A DNA stretch of 64,000 bases from Polynucleobacter sp. 31A-FELB (GCF_018882405.1 NZ_JACVOO010000001.1:62001-126000); one strand, 5' to 3'. Shown: positions 46,583 to 56,074, numbered from the stretch's first letter. Numbers and translations are program-made. Notes: generated from the letters alone by a model not told the origin.

Positions 46583-46611
46583 TTGACAAATCAGGTCTAA
46601 ACAGGTATATT
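46583..46611 (+). promoter_or_regulatory. Strong sigma-70 promoter of hipBA
   Basis: TTGACA (46583-46588) and TATATT (46606-46611) are separated by exactly 17 bases. The transcript would begin near 46618, about 29 bases before hipB. Confidence 0.85.
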
Positions 46612-46646
46612 AGCGCCTTGTACCTAATGAAGAGCATGAGGCAGCT

Positions 46647-46988
46647 ATGCGCGTAGATCAACAACTATCTCTAGCATCAAAGCAACTTAGCCAATCCGCT
46701 GAAATAGCGCAATGCCTAGTGTCCTTGCGCCTTGCCCGTCATGTTCGCCAAGGTGAGGCTGCGGTTCGTGCTGGCCTATCTCGTGCAACTGCCCAGCGTA
46801 TTGAAAAAGGTGATCCTGGCGTTGCCATTGGCGCGCTCCTGCGTTACTTAGATGCAATAGCTCCAGGCATGACCCTACTGCAACTCTTAAGCGGCAATGA
46901 TCCTGCGATTGCTGCCTTGGAGCGTCGTTTGCGCCCACAACGCGTTCGCGACTTAAGTGCAGCTGAAATGAAAGCGCTTGATTTCTGA
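46647..46988 (+). CDS. hipB: HipB-like antitoxin (XRE-family HTH)
   Basis: The 113-residue protein has a central XRE HTH (LRLARHVRQGEAAVRAGLSRATAQRIEKGDPGVAIGALLRYLDAI, residues 28-72) and a C-terminal tail for toxin contact. GAGG lies five bases before its ATG. Its stop overlaps the hipA start by one base (TGATG), as in hipBA operons. It is expected to bind the inverted repeats upstream and repress the operon. Confidence 0.88.
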   Translation: MRVDQQLSLASKQLSQSAEIAQCLVSLRLARHVRQGEAAVRAGLSRATAQRIEKGDPGVAIGALLRYLDAIAPGMTLLQLLSGNDPAIAALERRLRPQRVRDLSAAEMKALDF

Positions 46989-48295
46989 TGGCAAACACAA
47001 CCAAAGACCTGTTTGTCTTTGCCAATCTTGATGGTGAATTTGTGCCAGCAGGACAACTGCAAGTAGACGAGGAAGGCTCAAGACTTATTGCCTCTTCATT
47101 TGCCTATGGCCTGCGCTACCTAGATAGGGGCACTGCACAGGAAATTGATCCTGTTGCCCTTAGTCTTAAGAATAAAAGTGAGATCAAAGGCAAGCGCCTC
47201 GTTCCACCAAATGGTCTAGAAGTTTTTGGCGGAATTCGGGACGCTGCTCCTGATTCTTGGGGAAGAAGAGTCATTGAAGCAAGACTTAAGGTTCCAGCTA
47301 ATAGCCTGCCTGAATCAACCTACCTTCTTGAGGCTGGTAGCGATCGCATTGGGGCATTAGATGTTCGAGCCTCCTTAGATCAAGAAGAGCGCCCTGCTCA
47401 TGAAAGTATTCACAATCTATCTTACGTACTGGAAGGTGCGCAAAAGATCGAGGCTGGCTTACCAGTTTCCGAAGCATTATCCAGAATTTTGATTGTGGGT
47501 AGCGGCCTAGGGGGTATGCGCCCAAAGGCAAGCGTGCGCGACGATGACAACATTTTATGGATGGCCAAGTTCCCAGGCAACAATGATGGCGCTTTAGATG
47601 TACCAAGCATTGAATACGCCACCCTCAAACTTGCAGAATTGGCTGGCCTCAATGTAGCTCAAACTCAATTAGAGCAAGTCGGCAAGAAAAAGGTGTTGAT
47701 GGTCAAACGCTTTGATCGCTCTTGGATCGCCTGTGCTCGACCAGTAGAAATTCGTCATCATGTGGTTAGCGCCCTCACCCTTGTTGCTTGCCACGAATCA
47801 GAGTCCAATACAAAAAGCTATATGGATATTGCGGATGCTATACGCAGATATTGCCTGGTTCAAACCGTCAAATCGGATGTTGAAGAACTATATGCACGCA
47901 TGATCTTTAACCTTTTTGTCAGCAACGATGATGATCATCTACGCAATCATGCCTTCTTATGGAATCGGAAGCTTAAAGGCTGGAGTCTAAGCCCACTCTA
48001 TGATGTGATGCCCCATGCAGTCATTGCAAGTGAGCGCTATCAACATCTAGGCATTGGACCTCAAGGCAAGCTAGCAACCCTAGACAATGCCTATGGGGCT
48101 AAAGAACGCTTTGGTTTATCTGCGCAGCAAGCAAGCTCCATTATCGATCGCATATGGCGAGTAACGAGGCAGTGGAAAACACACTTCGAAAGCCTTGGAA
48201 TTCCTGCAGATCAAATTGAAGGAATCTCTCTGGCCTTTAGGCATATTGATGATATTTGTAGTCCTGAATTAATCAAGACTTTAGCTAAGAGTTAA
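46988..48295 (+). CDS. hipA: HipA-like Ser/Thr kinase toxin
   Basis: HipA-family toxins phosphorylate a target such as glutamyl-tRNA synthetase and can induce dormancy. The 435-residue protein has the N-terminal HipA subdomain (residues 1-110), a glycine-rich loop GSGLGGMRPKAS (171-182), the ATP-binding K194 in WMAKFP, the catalytic aspartate D315 in NDDDHLRNHAF, and the metal-binding D339 in LSPLYDVMP. All key residues appear intact, so the toxin is likely functional. The target cannot be told from sequence. Confidence 0.92.
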   Translation: MANTTKDLFVFANLDGEFVPAGQLQVDEEGSRLIASSFAYGLRYLDRGTAQEIDPVALSLKNKSEIKGKRLVPPNGLEVFGGIRDAAPDSWGRRVIEARLKVPANSLPESTYLLEAGSDRIGALDVRASLDQEERPAHESIHNLSYVLEGAQKIEAGLPVSEALSRILIVGSGLGGMRPKASVRDDDNILWMAKFPGNNDGALDVPSIEYATLKLAELAGLNVAQTQLEQVGKKKVLMVKRFDRSWIACARPVEIRHHVVSALTLVACHESESNTKSYMDIADAIRRYCLVQTVKSDVEELYARMIFNLFVSNDDDHLRNHAFLWNRKLKGWSLSPLYDVMPHAVIASERYQHLGIGPQGKLATLDNAYGAKERFGLSAQQASSIIDRIWRVTRQWKTHFESLGIPADQIEGISLAFRHIDDICSPELIKTLAKS

Positions 48296-48324
48296 TCCCT
48301 CATTAAGAAGATCTTGCCCGACAA

Positions 48325-48474
48325 CTAGATTTCAACAATAAGAGCTGGATTGAATTCTGGGTTTTCAGCGTGGTTAGATCGAACATAACCACGAGGATTA
48401 CAAACTACCCTAGTGCCATTCATTTCATACCTTGAATTGAGGCCAATTGGCTTATCTACGAAAAAAATCCTCAA
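48325..48474 (-). pseudogene. C-terminal remnant of a metallophosphoesterase gene
   Basis: On the minus strand the frame reads ...NGTRVVCNPRGY, VRSNHAENPEF, NPALIVEI and a stop at 48325-48327. This resembles the very end of calcineurin-like metallophosphoesterases, where a T-R-V-x-C-N-P-R-G-Y block precedes ENP and a V-V-E-V-type end. The frame is closed upstream by a TGA just before 48474, and no metal-binding motifs remain. It is a truncated leftover, unless the 32-residue frame from ATG 48423 is expressed. Confidence 0.5.
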
Positions 48475-48534
48475 TCAAGATATGTTTTAGTGGTGGGTAG
48501 GCTGGTGGGTAGAGTCTTTTATAGAAAAAGAAAA
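48475..48534. other. G-rich direct repeat between pseudogene and tRNA-Ser
   Basis: TGGTGGGTAG occurs twice, at 48491-48500 and 48503-48512. I see no gene. The closely spaced G tracts could form an unusual structure, or the repeat may be a junction scar; neither is shown. Confidence 0.3.
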
Positions 48535-48552
48535 AGCCCCAATTAAGGGGCT
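48535..48552 (-). terminator. Terminator of tRNA-Ser
   Basis: The stem AGCCCC/GGGGCT with loop AATTAA is followed on the minus strand by TTTTTCTTTTTC. It lies about 45 bases downstream of the tRNA-Ser 3' end. Confidence 0.8.
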
Positions 48553-48597
48553 AAGTCATTGTTGTATGGCAAAAAGCAGGTAGGTTGCCAGAGTTAC

Positions 48598-48692
48598 TGG
48601 CGGAGACGAGAGGATTCGAACCTCCGATCAGAGTTTTAGCCCCGATGCTCCCTTAGCAGGGGAGTGCCTTCGACCAGCTCGGCCACGTCTCC
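48598..48692 (-). tRNA. tRNA-Ser (anticodon GCT)
   Basis: This class II tRNA of 95 nt has encoded CCA, an acceptor stem GGAGACG/CGTCTCC, discriminator G, anticodon stem CTCCC/GGGAG with loop CTGCTAA (anticodon GCT), a long variable arm and a GGAGG-TTCGAAT-CCTCT T arm (the last pair G-T). It reads AGC and AGT codons. Confidence 0.95.
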
Positions 48693-48783
48693 CTGCTTGA
48701 TGCCTTTACAACGACCCACAGTTTAACGGATTCCGTTGGCTGAGGGTTTTTACTGCGTTTTTGAAGCGTTTACTGCGTGTTTA

Positions 48784-50034
48784 TTACTTCTGATCCAGCT
48801 CAAATGCCTTATGGAGAGCGCGAACTGCCAACTCCATGTATTTCTCATCGATCACAACAGAAATCTTAATTTCGCTAGTAGAGATCATCAAAATATTGAT
48901 GCCCTCTTCCGATAAGGTGCGGAACATTTTGCTTGCAACACCAACGTGGGAACGCATGCCAACGCCAACCACGGACACTTTAGAAACCTTTGGATCACCA
49001 GTGATTTCTTTAGCTTCGATATGGGCTTGAACGTTGTTCTTAAGTAAGTCCAAGGCCTTTTGATAATCGGCACGTGGCACTGTGAAAGTGAAGTCCGTCT
49101 TACCTTCAAAGGATTGGTTCTGAATGATGATATCCACATCAATATTGGCATCCGCAATCGGACCCAAAATTTGATAAGCGATACCTGGGCGATCAGGAAC
49201 GCCAAGAACGGTAATTTTTGCTTCATCACGCGCAAAGGCGATGCCGGAAATAACTGCGGCTTCCATAGTGCTGTCCTCTTCAAATGTAATCAAGGTGCCC
49301 GACTTCATCTCTTGATCAAGGGGCATCAACGGGTCTGTCAGTGATGACAGAACACGGGTTTTAACTTTGTACTTACCTGCAAACTCAACTGAACGAATCT
49401 GCAATACCTTCGAACCCAAACTTGCCATTTCTAGCATTTCTTCAAAAGTAATTTTGTCTAAGCGACGTGCATCTTCGCAAACACGGGGGTCAGTCGTATA
49501 GACACCGTCTACGTCTGTATAGATCAGGCACTCGTCCGCCTTAAGGGCTGCAGCCATCGCAACTGCTGATGTATCTGAACCGCCGCGACCTAAAGTAGTG
49601 ATATTGCCGTTAGGGTCTACGCCCTGGAAACCAGTTACCACCACAGCACGTCCCGCATTGAGATCAGCGAGAATTTTCTTGTCATCAATACTCTTGATGC
49701 GTGCTTTAGTAAATGAAGAATCCGTGTGAACAGTGACTTGCCAACCTGCATAGCTGACTGCATCCACACCTTCGCGCAGCAATGCCAAGGCCAATAAGCC
49801 AGAGCTCACTTGCTCGCCTGTCGAGGCGATTTGATCGAGTTCGCGTGGGTTTGCATTGGGATTGATATCTTTTGCCAAACCAAGTAAACGATTGGTTTCG
49901 CCAGACATAGCTGAAGGCACCACCACTACCTGGTGACCTGCACGCATCCACTTGGCAACGCGTTTAGCAACATTCTGAATGCGCTCAACTGAGCCCATTG
50001 AGGTGCCACCATACTTATGAACGATAAGAGCCAT
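48784..50034 (-). CDS. lysC: Aspartate kinase
   Basis: LysC phosphorylates aspartate, the first step toward lysine, threonine, methionine and diaminopimelate. The 416-residue protein has the kinase start VHKYGGTSMGSVERI, the GRGGSDTSAVAMAAAL and TDVDGVYTTDPR motifs, and two C-terminal ACT domains (about 265-340 and 345-410) for feedback control. dapA, at the far end of this window, acts in the same pathway. Its ATG at 50034 is preceded on this strand by a small hairpin (50060-50076) in the leader. Confidence 0.94.
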   Translation of the reverse strand: MALIVHKYGGTSMGSVERIQNVAKRVAKWMRAGHQVVVVPSAMSGETNRLLGLAKDINPNANPRELDQIASTGEQVSSGLLALALLREGVDAVSYAGWQVTVHTDSSFTKARIKSIDDKKILADLNAGRAVVVTGFQGVDPNGNITTLGRGGSDTSAVAMAAALKADECLIYTDVDGVYTTDPRVCEDARRLDKITFEEMLEMASLGSKVLQIRSVEFAGKYKVKTRVLSSLTDPLMPLDQEMKSGTLITFEEDSTMEAAVISGIAFARDEAKITVLGVPDRPGIAYQILGPIADANIDVDIIIQNQSFEGKTDFTFTVPRADYQKALDLLKNNVQAHIEAKEITGDPKVSKVSVVGVGMRSHVGVASKMFRTLSEEGINILMISTSEIKISVVIDEKYMELAVRALHKAFELDQK

Positions 50035-50129
50035 AAAAACCGTCGTATTGTCTATTTACAGGGAATTACATTCCCTAGGGTCTAAAAGGGGCTTATTTTA
50101 CAGGGTTTTTATAGTCCAAAACGTGGGCA

Positions 50130-50158
50130 TTGACAGTAGCTAGGTCTAGCGATAGGAT
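50130..50158 (+). promoter_or_regulatory. Promoter of the ParDE-like toxin-antitoxin operon
   Basis: TTGACA (50130-50135) and TAGGAT (50153-50158) are separated by exactly 17 bases. The expected start point is at about 50165, inside the palindrome that follows. Confidence 0.75.
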
Positions 50159-50180
50159 TGGTGTTACTAAAGTAACACCA
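50159..50180. promoter_or_regulatory. Candidate autoregulatory operator of the toxin-antitoxin operon
   Basis: Ten-base arms (50159-50168 and 50171-50180) form a perfect inverted repeat around two central A bases; the core is GGTGTTAC and GTAACACC. It begins at the base after the -10 and ends at the first base of the AGGAG ribosome binding site. A ribbon-helix-helix antitoxin bound here would block transcription start. Confidence 0.75.
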
Positions 50181-50190
50181 GGAGACCATT

Positions 50191-50475
50191 ATGAGCATTG
50201 TTAGCACAACCTCCCTAAAGCTCACCGAAGAAATAAAACTACAAGCTACAAATGCAGCTAAAGAGCTTGGCATGACTCCACACGCATTTATGGTGGAAGC
50301 TATTAAGCAAGCCAGCCTCAATGCGGAAATACGCAGAAACTTTATTCAGCAAGCCAACATTGCTCGTCAAGGGGTTATCAAGAATGGTAAGGTCTTCGAA
50401 TCAGACAAGGTTTTTGAGGCAATGAAAAACCGTATCACAGGGAAAAAAACTATATTGAAAGTTAGCAATTGGTAA
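50191..50475 (+). CDS. Ribbon-helix-helix antitoxin (CopG/ParD-like)
   Basis: The 94-residue protein begins with the ribbon (VSTTSLKLTEEIKLQATNAAKELGMTPHAFMVEAIKQA), which fits an RHH DNA-binding domain, and then has a helical tail for toxin binding. AGGAG is six bases before the ATG. It overlaps the toxin frame by seven bases and likely represses its own promoter through the palindrome at 50159-50180. It could also be grouped with the DUF1778-like antitoxins. Confidence 0.82.
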   Translation: MSIVSTTSLKLTEEIKLQATNAAKELGMTPHAFMVEAIKQASLNAEIRRNFIQQANIARQGVIKNGKVFESDKVFEAMKNRITGKKTILKVSNW

Positions 50476-50762
50476 GAATTGTTTTTGCTCCCCAAGCACT
50501 TGATGATTTAGAGCGACTTACTGACTTCCTAATAGAAAATGACAAAAGTGCTGCACTTCTCACAATTGAACTCATTGAAGAAGCTGTAAAAATTCTAGCA
50601 AGGCACCCGCTAGTTGGAAGACTTTGCGATACCCATCTAAGGGAGCTGGTGATTTCTCGGGGAAAGAGTGGCTATATCGCCTTATATAGCTTTGAGGAAT
50701 CAAAAAATACGATCCTCATCAATGCCGTTCGCCACCAAAAAGAATCGGGCGGGATTTACTAA
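50469..50762 (+). CDS. ParE/RelE-family toxin
   Basis: The 97-residue protein has the ParE fold: FAPQALDDLERLTDFLIEND, then a strand region with HPLVGRLCDTHLRELVI, and an end with YSFEESKNTILINAVRHQKE. ParE-type toxins inhibit gyrase; RelE-type relatives cut mRNA. The conserved R of LRELVI and the closing RHQKE favour ParE. It starts with TTG overlapping the antitoxin by seven bases. It is convergent with tilS, with one base between their ends. Confidence 0.85.
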   Translation: MVRIVFAPQALDDLERLTDFLIENDKSAALLTIELIEEAVKILARHPLVGRLCDTHLRELVISRGKSGYIALYSFEESKNTILINAVRHQKESGGIY

Positions 50763-50763
50763 G

Positions 50764-52092
50764 TTAAAGCAATTCCCAGCAAGGCAAAACTCTTTTCCCA
50801 CCTGGAACCAAATGCGGGTAACTGACCCCCACCCCCGCTACAGCCACAAGCTGCTCGTTGATATAGAGCAATGGTACCTGTCGCTCCCAAGGTGGCGTGT
50901 CGGACTCCTGAAAGAGGTTCTTAAGAGTCTTACGCGGGGTATTAGGCTTGATTTGAATCTTTTCCGCCCCCTGACGCAGTCTTTCCTCAACGCGGCCTTC
51001 TGCTTGGGCTTGAGCAACCCAATCCGCAGGTAGTCCTAGCGACTTACCTTTTGTGAGCACATCCTGGAACACCCACTGCCCGACTTTGGGCTTGGCTACT
51101 TGCAAGGCGCCACGCCACAAATAAATGCTCACCTCATCATGCTGCCACTCTAGGCTTGAATCTGATTTGACGGCGATCAGATCCCGCCACCAAGATTCAA
51201 GCCGTTCTTGAGAAGGCATGGCTAAATCATTTAACTTGAGCCAATAGCGCAGCAAATTATTAGCAGCAGGTCTATCAGCATTTGCGAATGCCAGAAGCGG
51301 TTTTAACTTCAGACTCTTAGTTTCAATAATTCCTTTTCCATCTTGCTTGGCCAAACGATCGAGCAGCACCTGGGATTGGGCTAGCAAGTCTGCGCTACGA
51401 GCTAAATTGGCAATTGCACCAGGCTGAATTTTTTCCAACCTTGGAATAATTTCTTTGCGAATAGCATTACGACGATAGCGCGTATTTTGATTACTAGGAT
51501 CTTCAATCCATTTCAGTTTATGTTCTTTGGCGTAGGCTTCTAACTTGGCCTTAGTTTGATTTAATAGCGGGCGCCAAAGAGTAATGGTGTTGGCATCTTT
51601 TGCACTGGCATCTTTTGTATTGGCACGATTGAGTGGCATACCAGAAAGACCGGCCACTCCGGATCCTCGTAAGAGTTGCAAGAGCACGGTTTCTGCCTGA
51701 TCATTTTGGTGATGCGCCAGCAGGAGATCTTCAATGCCATGCTCAATGCATAAGTCAGTTAAAGCCTCATAGCGCTCCACCCTTGCTCTGGCTTCGATAT
51801 TGCCTTGGGATGGATCTGCAAAATGCAATAGGCGGAAGTCAAAATGCACCCGATACTTTTTAGCTAGCTTCTCGCAGAACTCCAGCCATTGATCTGCAGG
51901 CTTTTGCAAACCGTGGTGAATATGAAAAACCCAAACCTCGGTTGACTCTTGGGTTGAATTTTTTTGAACCGCTTTACAAACGGTATCGAGCAACACAACC
52001 GAATCAAGCCCACCACTTAAGGCAAGCCCAATACGTTTGGCTGCTTTGGTTTTTGCCTTAAGGCTTGGCTTCGATTTCCTTGAACTTGCCAT
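50764..52092 (-). CDS. tilS: tRNA(Ile)-lysidine synthetase
   Basis: TilS changes C34 of tRNA-Ile(CAU) to lysidine so that it reads AUA. The 442-residue protein has the PP-loop [13 protein letters not shown] (residues 24-36), the [15 protein letters not shown] and [23 protein letters not shown] segments, the [13 protein letters not shown] part and the TilS C-terminal domain. A basic N-terminal extension of about 20 residues is present. The start overlaps accA by 35 bases in another frame; no later ATG would keep the PP-loop, so the overlap is real. Confidence 0.93.
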   Translation of the reverse strand: MASSRKSKPSLKAKTKAAKRIGLALSGGLDSVVLLDTVCKAVQKNSTQESTEVWVFHIHHGLQKPADQWLEFCEKLAKKYRVHFDFRLLHFADPSQGNIEARARVERYEALTDLCIEHGIEDLLLAHHQNDQAETVLLQLLRGSGVAGLSGMPLNRANTKDASAKDANTITLWRPLLNQTKAKLEAYAKEHKLKWIEDPSNQNTRYRRNAIRKEIIPRLEKIQPGAIANLARSADLLAQSQVLLDRLAKQDGKGIIETKSLKLKPLLAFANADRPAANNLLRYWLKLNDLAMPSQERLESWWRDLIAVKSDSSLEWQHDEVSIYLWRGALQVAKPKVGQWVFQDVLTKGKSLGLPADWVAQAQAEGRVEERLRQGAEKIQIKPNTPRKTLKNLFQESDTPPWERQVPLLYINEQLVAVAGVGVSYPHLVPGGKRVLPCWELL

Positions 52093-53029
52093 AGCTCATC
52101 AAGCGTTCATGACGACGCTCAAGAAGCGCATCTACTTTCATACCATCGAAGGTCTTGAGTGACTCAGCCAAAGCTTTACGCATGCTGTTCATCATGGTCT
52201 CGTAATCGCGATGCGCACCACCAGTTGGCTCGGCGACGATCTTATCAATCAAGCCAATTGCTTTTAAACGCTGCGCAGTCAAACCCAGTTGCTCGGCAGC
52301 CTCAGGTGCTTTATCAGCAGTCTTCCAAAGAATGGATGCGCAGCCTTCAGGTGAAATCACAGAGTAGGTTGAGTTTTGCAACATCAGCACCACATCGCCC
52401 ATAGCAATAGCTAGTGCGCCACCAGAACCACCCTCACCAATAATGGTAGCGATGATTGGAACTTCTAGTTCAGCCTGAACATAGAGATTGTGGCCAATCG
52501 CTTCGGACTGGTTACGCTCTTCCGCATCAATGCCTGGGAATGCGCCTGGTGTATCCACAAAAGTGAACACAGGCAACTTAAATTTTTCTGCCAAGCGCAT
52601 GACACGCTTTGCTTTACGGTAACCCTCTGGACGACTCATACCAAAGTTTCTTAAGGCACGCTCTTTAGTGTCGCGACCCTTTTGATGGCCGATAACCACA
52701 CAAGGCTGATTCTCAAAACGGGCTAAGCCAGTAATGATGGATTGATCATCAGCAAAATTACGGTCGCCATGAAGCTCATGAAAATCCGTAAACAATGCAC
52801 CCACGTAATCCAGCGTGTAAGGACGCTGTGGATGACGCGCTACTTGTGAAACTTGCCAAGGGCTTAAGTTGGCATAAATATCTTTAGTCAGCTGCTGACT
52901 TTTTTCGGTAAGCGTTTTGATCTCATCAGAGATATCCACTGATGATTCATCTTGCACAAATTGCAGCTCTTCAATCTTTGACTCTAGTTCAGCGATTGAC
53001 TGTTCAAAATCCAGGAAAGTCGTTTTCAT
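52058..53029 (-). CDS. accA: Acetyl-CoA carboxylase carboxyltransferase subunit alpha
   Basis: AccA with AccD transfers the carboxyl group from biotin to acetyl-CoA in the first step of fatty acid synthesis. The 323-residue protein has the N-terminal [19 protein letters not shown] helix, [20 protein letters not shown], and the oxyanion [13 protein letters not shown] region followed by [14 protein letters not shown]. It matches family length. Its end is embedded in the start of tilS. Confidence 0.95.
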   Translation of the reverse strand: MKTTFLDFEQSIAELESKIEELQFVQDESSVDISDEIKTLTEKSQQLTKDIYANLSPWQVSQVARHPQRPYTLDYVGALFTDFHELHGDRNFADDQSIITGLARFENQPCVVIGHQKGRDTKERALRNFGMSRPEGYRKAKRVMRLAEKFKLPVFTFVDTPGAFPGIDAEERNQSEAIGHNLYVQAELEVPIIATIIGEGGSGGALAIAMGDVVLMLQNSTYSVISPEGCASILWKTADKAPEAAEQLGLTAQRLKAIGLIDKIVAEPTGGAHRDYETMMNSMRKALAESLKTFDGMKVDALLERRHERLMSYGKFKEIEAKP

Positions 53030-53038
53030 AGCTTGATT

Positions 53039-53695
53039 TTAATATTCAACGGGGACGGGGTCGAGACTTCTCCACATATACCAGGTGGCTACGGTGCGCC
53101 AAGGGGCCCAATTTGCAGCCACTTCACGGGCTTCATGCCTACTGACAGGCTCTCCGCTGAAGTAATTGAGGGAAATGGCCTTAATTAGGCCTGCATCATC
53201 CAAAGGGAGGATATTAGGCCTCACCATGTTAAACATGAGGAACATTTCGGCTGTCCAGCGCCCAATTCCCCGAATATCACACAATTCTTTGATGATGGCC
53301 TCATCTTCCATGCCTTTCCACTGATTAGCATGCAAACGGCCAGAATCGAAATGATCGGCTAGGTCGCGAATGTATTCCACTTTACGACCCGATAAGCCCG
53401 CTCCACGTAATTCTTCAATACTTAAGGCAAGGATATTTTTCGGGGTAACTTTATTTTTAGACGCTAATAAAACCCGGTTCCACACAGACTGGGCTGCAGC
53501 CACGGATATTTGCTGACCAACAATTGACCTTGCCAGGGTCGTGAAAGCATCGCCACGCGTTCTCAAAAAAACTGAACCATGCTTAGGAATCAATTTTTTG
53601 AGAATACGGTCATGCTTGATTAACTCAGCGCAAGCTTGCTCCCAATACTCTGGGGCTGATTCTTCAAAAATTTCTTGCTCTACAACTTTAGTCAA
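53039..53695 (-). CDS. DNA-3-methyladenine glycosylase II-like (HhH-GPD) protein
   Basis: The 218-residue protein has the HhH-GPD core: RSIVGQQISVAAAQSVW, LCDIRGIGRWTAEMFLMF as helix-hairpin-helix, and LPLDDAG with the catalytic aspartate. This is the AlkA-like group without the AlkA N-terminal domain (as in MAG1-type enzymes). It should excise alkylated bases. It lies nine bases upstream of accA on the same strand and 29 bases after cysS. Confidence 0.9.
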   Translation of the reverse strand: MTKVVEQEIFEESAPEYWEQACAELIKHDRILKKLIPKHGSVFLRTRGDAFTTLARSIVGQQISVAAAQSVWNRVLLASKNKVTPKNILALSIEELRGAGLSGRKVEYIRDLADHFDSGRLHANQWKGMEDEAIIKELCDIRGIGRWTAEMFLMFNMVRPNILPLDDAGLIKAISLNYFSGEPVSRHEAREVAANWAPWRTVATWYMWRSLDPVPVEY

Positions 53696-53724
53696 AATAC
53701 ATTCTCAATCATAAATTGGATTAC

Positions 53725-55146
53725 TTAACTTCTACGCCATTCAGTCAGGCCGCCGGGTTTATCTTCCAATACTACGCCCTGCTCCAATAATGTTTTACGA
53801 ATTAAATCTGCCTTAGCAAAATCTTTAGCTTGCTTTGCGGCTACTCGTGCGGCAATCTGCTCTTCAATTGCAGCAACAGACAAACCCGCATCGCCGCCTC
53901 GAGATCCCTCTTGCAAAAATACTGTTGGATCACGCTGCAAGAAATTAAGAGTTCCAGCCAATCCTTTGAGAGTATTTGCTAATTGCGCCTTCTCATCACC
54001 CTGCGCACGATTGACCTCGCTCGCTAAATCAAAGAGTGCCGCAATAGCCTCAGGCGTATTGAAATCATCATTCATGGCATCAGCAAAGCGCTTAGCCCAT
54101 GGTGAATGGGGGTCTACGGGCTTATTGCTCAATGGCACTTGGGCCAAGGCCGTATATAGACGAACCAAGCCAGAGCGAGCTTCCTCGAGTTGCGCATCGC
54201 TATAGTTAATAGGACTGCGATAGTGAGCGCGTAGCATAAAGAAACGCAGAACCTCAGGATCAAAGTTTTTCAGTACATCACGGATTAAGAAGAAATTACC
54301 CAATGATTTGGACATCTTTTCTTCATTCACCCGAATGTGTCCGTTGTGCATCCAATAATTTACAAACGGTTGATCACTGGCTTTGTGGTCTTGGCCATAT
54401 AGGGCACCTTCGCTTTGAGCAATCTCATTCTCGTGATGCGGAAATTGCAAATCAGCGCCACCACCATGAATATCAAAATGCTCGCCCAACAAATCACATG
54501 ACATAGCAGAGCATTCAATATGCCATCCAGGGCGACCTTCACCCCAGGGAGATTTCCAACGCGTATCGGCAGGCTCCTCCGCTTTTGCACTTTTCCACAG
54601 AACAAAATCCAGTGGATCACGTTTTCCGCCACCTACGGCGACCCGCTCACCTGCATTCAGTTCGTCTAAAGATTTACCGGAAAGGCGACCATATTCTGGA
54701 AATAAACGAACAGCGAAATTCACATCACCATCTTCGCCTTGGTAGGCTAATTCTTTTTCAATCAAGCGGCCAATAAGCCCCTGCATTTGCGCTATGTAAT
54801 CTGTTGCGCGGGGCTCATGATCAGGATGCATCAAACCCAACTCATCTGAGTCAGCATGCATAGCGTCAATAAAACGCTGTGTCAGTGCAGCGATGGGCTC
54901 GCCATTCTCAATCGCACGATTGATGATCTTGTCGTCAATATCAGTGATATTGCGGACATAAACAACCTCATAGCCGCTGGCTCGCAACCAGCGCACCACC
55001 ATATCAAACACAATCATCACCCGGGCATGGCCAATATGGCAAAAATCATAGACCGTCATTCCACAGACATACATCTTCACCTTGCCCGGCTCGATCGGTT
55101 TAAAGGCCTGTTTGGAACGACTGAGAGTGTTATAGATTTGCAGCAT
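53725..55146 (-). CDS. cysS: Cysteinyl-tRNA synthetase
   Basis: CysS charges tRNA-Cys. It has the first zinc cysteine in [16 protein letters not shown], the WHIECSAM zinc segment, HHENE, and KMSKSLGN. The start at ATG 55146 gives 473 residues beginning [10 protein letters not shown], which matches known CysS starts. A longer frame upstream has no similarity and would overlap the TPR lipoprotein gene on the other strand. Confidence 0.95.
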   Translation of the reverse strand: MLQIYNTLSRSKQAFKPIEPGKVKMYVCGMTVYDFCHIGHARVMIVFDMVVRWLRASGYEVVYVRNITDIDDKIINRAIENGEPIAALTQRFIDAMHADSDELGLMHPDHEPRATDYIAQMQGLIGRLIEKELAYQGEDGDVNFAVRLFPEYGRLSGKSLDELNAGERVAVGGGKRDPLDFVLWKSAKAEEPADTRWKSPWGEGRPGWHIECSAMSCDLLGEHFDIHGGGADLQFPHHENEIAQSEGALYGQDHKASDQPFVNYWMHNGHIRVNEEKMSKSLGNFFLIRDVLKNFDPEVLRFFMLRAHYRSPINYSDAQLEEARSGLVRLYTALAQVPLSNKPVDPHSPWAKRFADAMNDDFNTPEAIAALFDLASEVNRAQGDEKAQLANTLKGLAGTLNFLQRDPTVFLQEGSRGGDAGLSVAAIEEQIAARVAAKQAKDFAKADLIRKTLLEQGVVLEDKPGGLTEWRRS

Positions 55147-55234
55147 AGGGGCTATAAAGGTGGGCAAGTAGCGCCAATTTGTTAGACTGAGCGCTGAGTA
55201 TATCGAATGAGCCAGTTTTTCACCCCACCCCCCT

Positions 55235-56029
55235 ATGCCAGCTAACCTTTTTTCACTACGTCCAGCCCATTTGGGTGGCTTGAGCACTTTTTTTGCTGTT
55301 TTACTGCTTGCGGGCTGCAGCACCCCCGGGCAACAGCTGGCGGATGCCGAAATCAAGGCCGTAAATAGCGCTTCTACGAGTGCTCAAGGCACACAAGCGC
55401 CCTATCTTGGTTCTTATGGTCCTAATGACCCCCCAAGACTTGCCGGCAATGACGCTGGATACGATCAATTTAACTCTGAGCTCTCAGACTCTGTAGCGGT
55501 TCCATTCCTGTCCTTTTTGATCATTGAACCGGATCCAGTTACTAAAAATGGCGTCCCATCAAATATCGAAAAACTGATTAAGGCCAAGAAATATCCCGAG
55601 GCCATCGATCAGATTAATCAGCAACTCAAGAAAACTCCAGGCAACGTTCAACTCCGATACGTGAAAGCACGCATGCAGATTGAAATGCGTCAGTGGGAAG
55701 CAGCCAAGAAAACTTTGGTAGAGATTACCCAGCAATTTCCAGAGCTACCTGAGCCTTATAACAACTTAGCCGCACTAGCAGCAAACCAAGGCAATTGGAT
55801 TGAAGCGCGGGATTATCTTGAGCTCGCCTTGAAATTACGTCCAAGCTATACGGTTGCCTCAGCTAACTTAGGCGAAGTCTATATTCGTCTTGCTGCGCAG
55901 GCCTATGACAATGCGGCAAAAGATGCCGTTCTGAATCAACGTCAGTACACCAATCGTGCAAAAGCATTAATGGAAATACTGAAACCACCTAAAAAAGTAA
56001 CTTCACCAGTTACACCAATCTCAAAATAA
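55235..56029 (+). CDS. TPR-repeat lipoprotein
   Basis: The 264-residue protein has a lipoprotein signal with C28 in LLLAGCST. After a Gly/Ser/Asn-rich linker there are about three TPR-like helical pairs from residue 105 on ([74 protein letters not shown]). It probably holds an envelope protein complex together. It stands 88 bases from the divergent cysS and 45 bases before ppiB. No named family is recognised. Confidence 0.85.
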   Translation: MPANLFSLRPAHLGGLSTFFAVLLLAGCSTPGQQLADAEIKAVNSASTSAQGTQAPYLGSYGPNDPPRLAGNDAGYDQFNSELSDSVAVPFLSFLIIEPDPVTKNGVPSNIEKLIKAKKYPEAIDQINQQLKKTPGNVQLRYVKARMQIEMRQWEAAKKTLVEITQQFPELPEPYNNLAALAANQGNWIEARDYLELALKLRPSYTVASANLGEVYIRLAAQAYDNAAKDAVLNQRQYTNRAKALMEILKPPKKVTSPVTPISK

Positions 56030-56074
56030 TTTTTACAGTTTTTATCTACTAACTCACTAGAAAGTTAATTCATC

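Noticed and set aside
55147..55356. 70-codon N-terminal extension of cysS
   Set aside because: It has no similarity to CysS, is antisense to the lipoprotein gene start, and the internal ATG at 55146 gives the normal family start.
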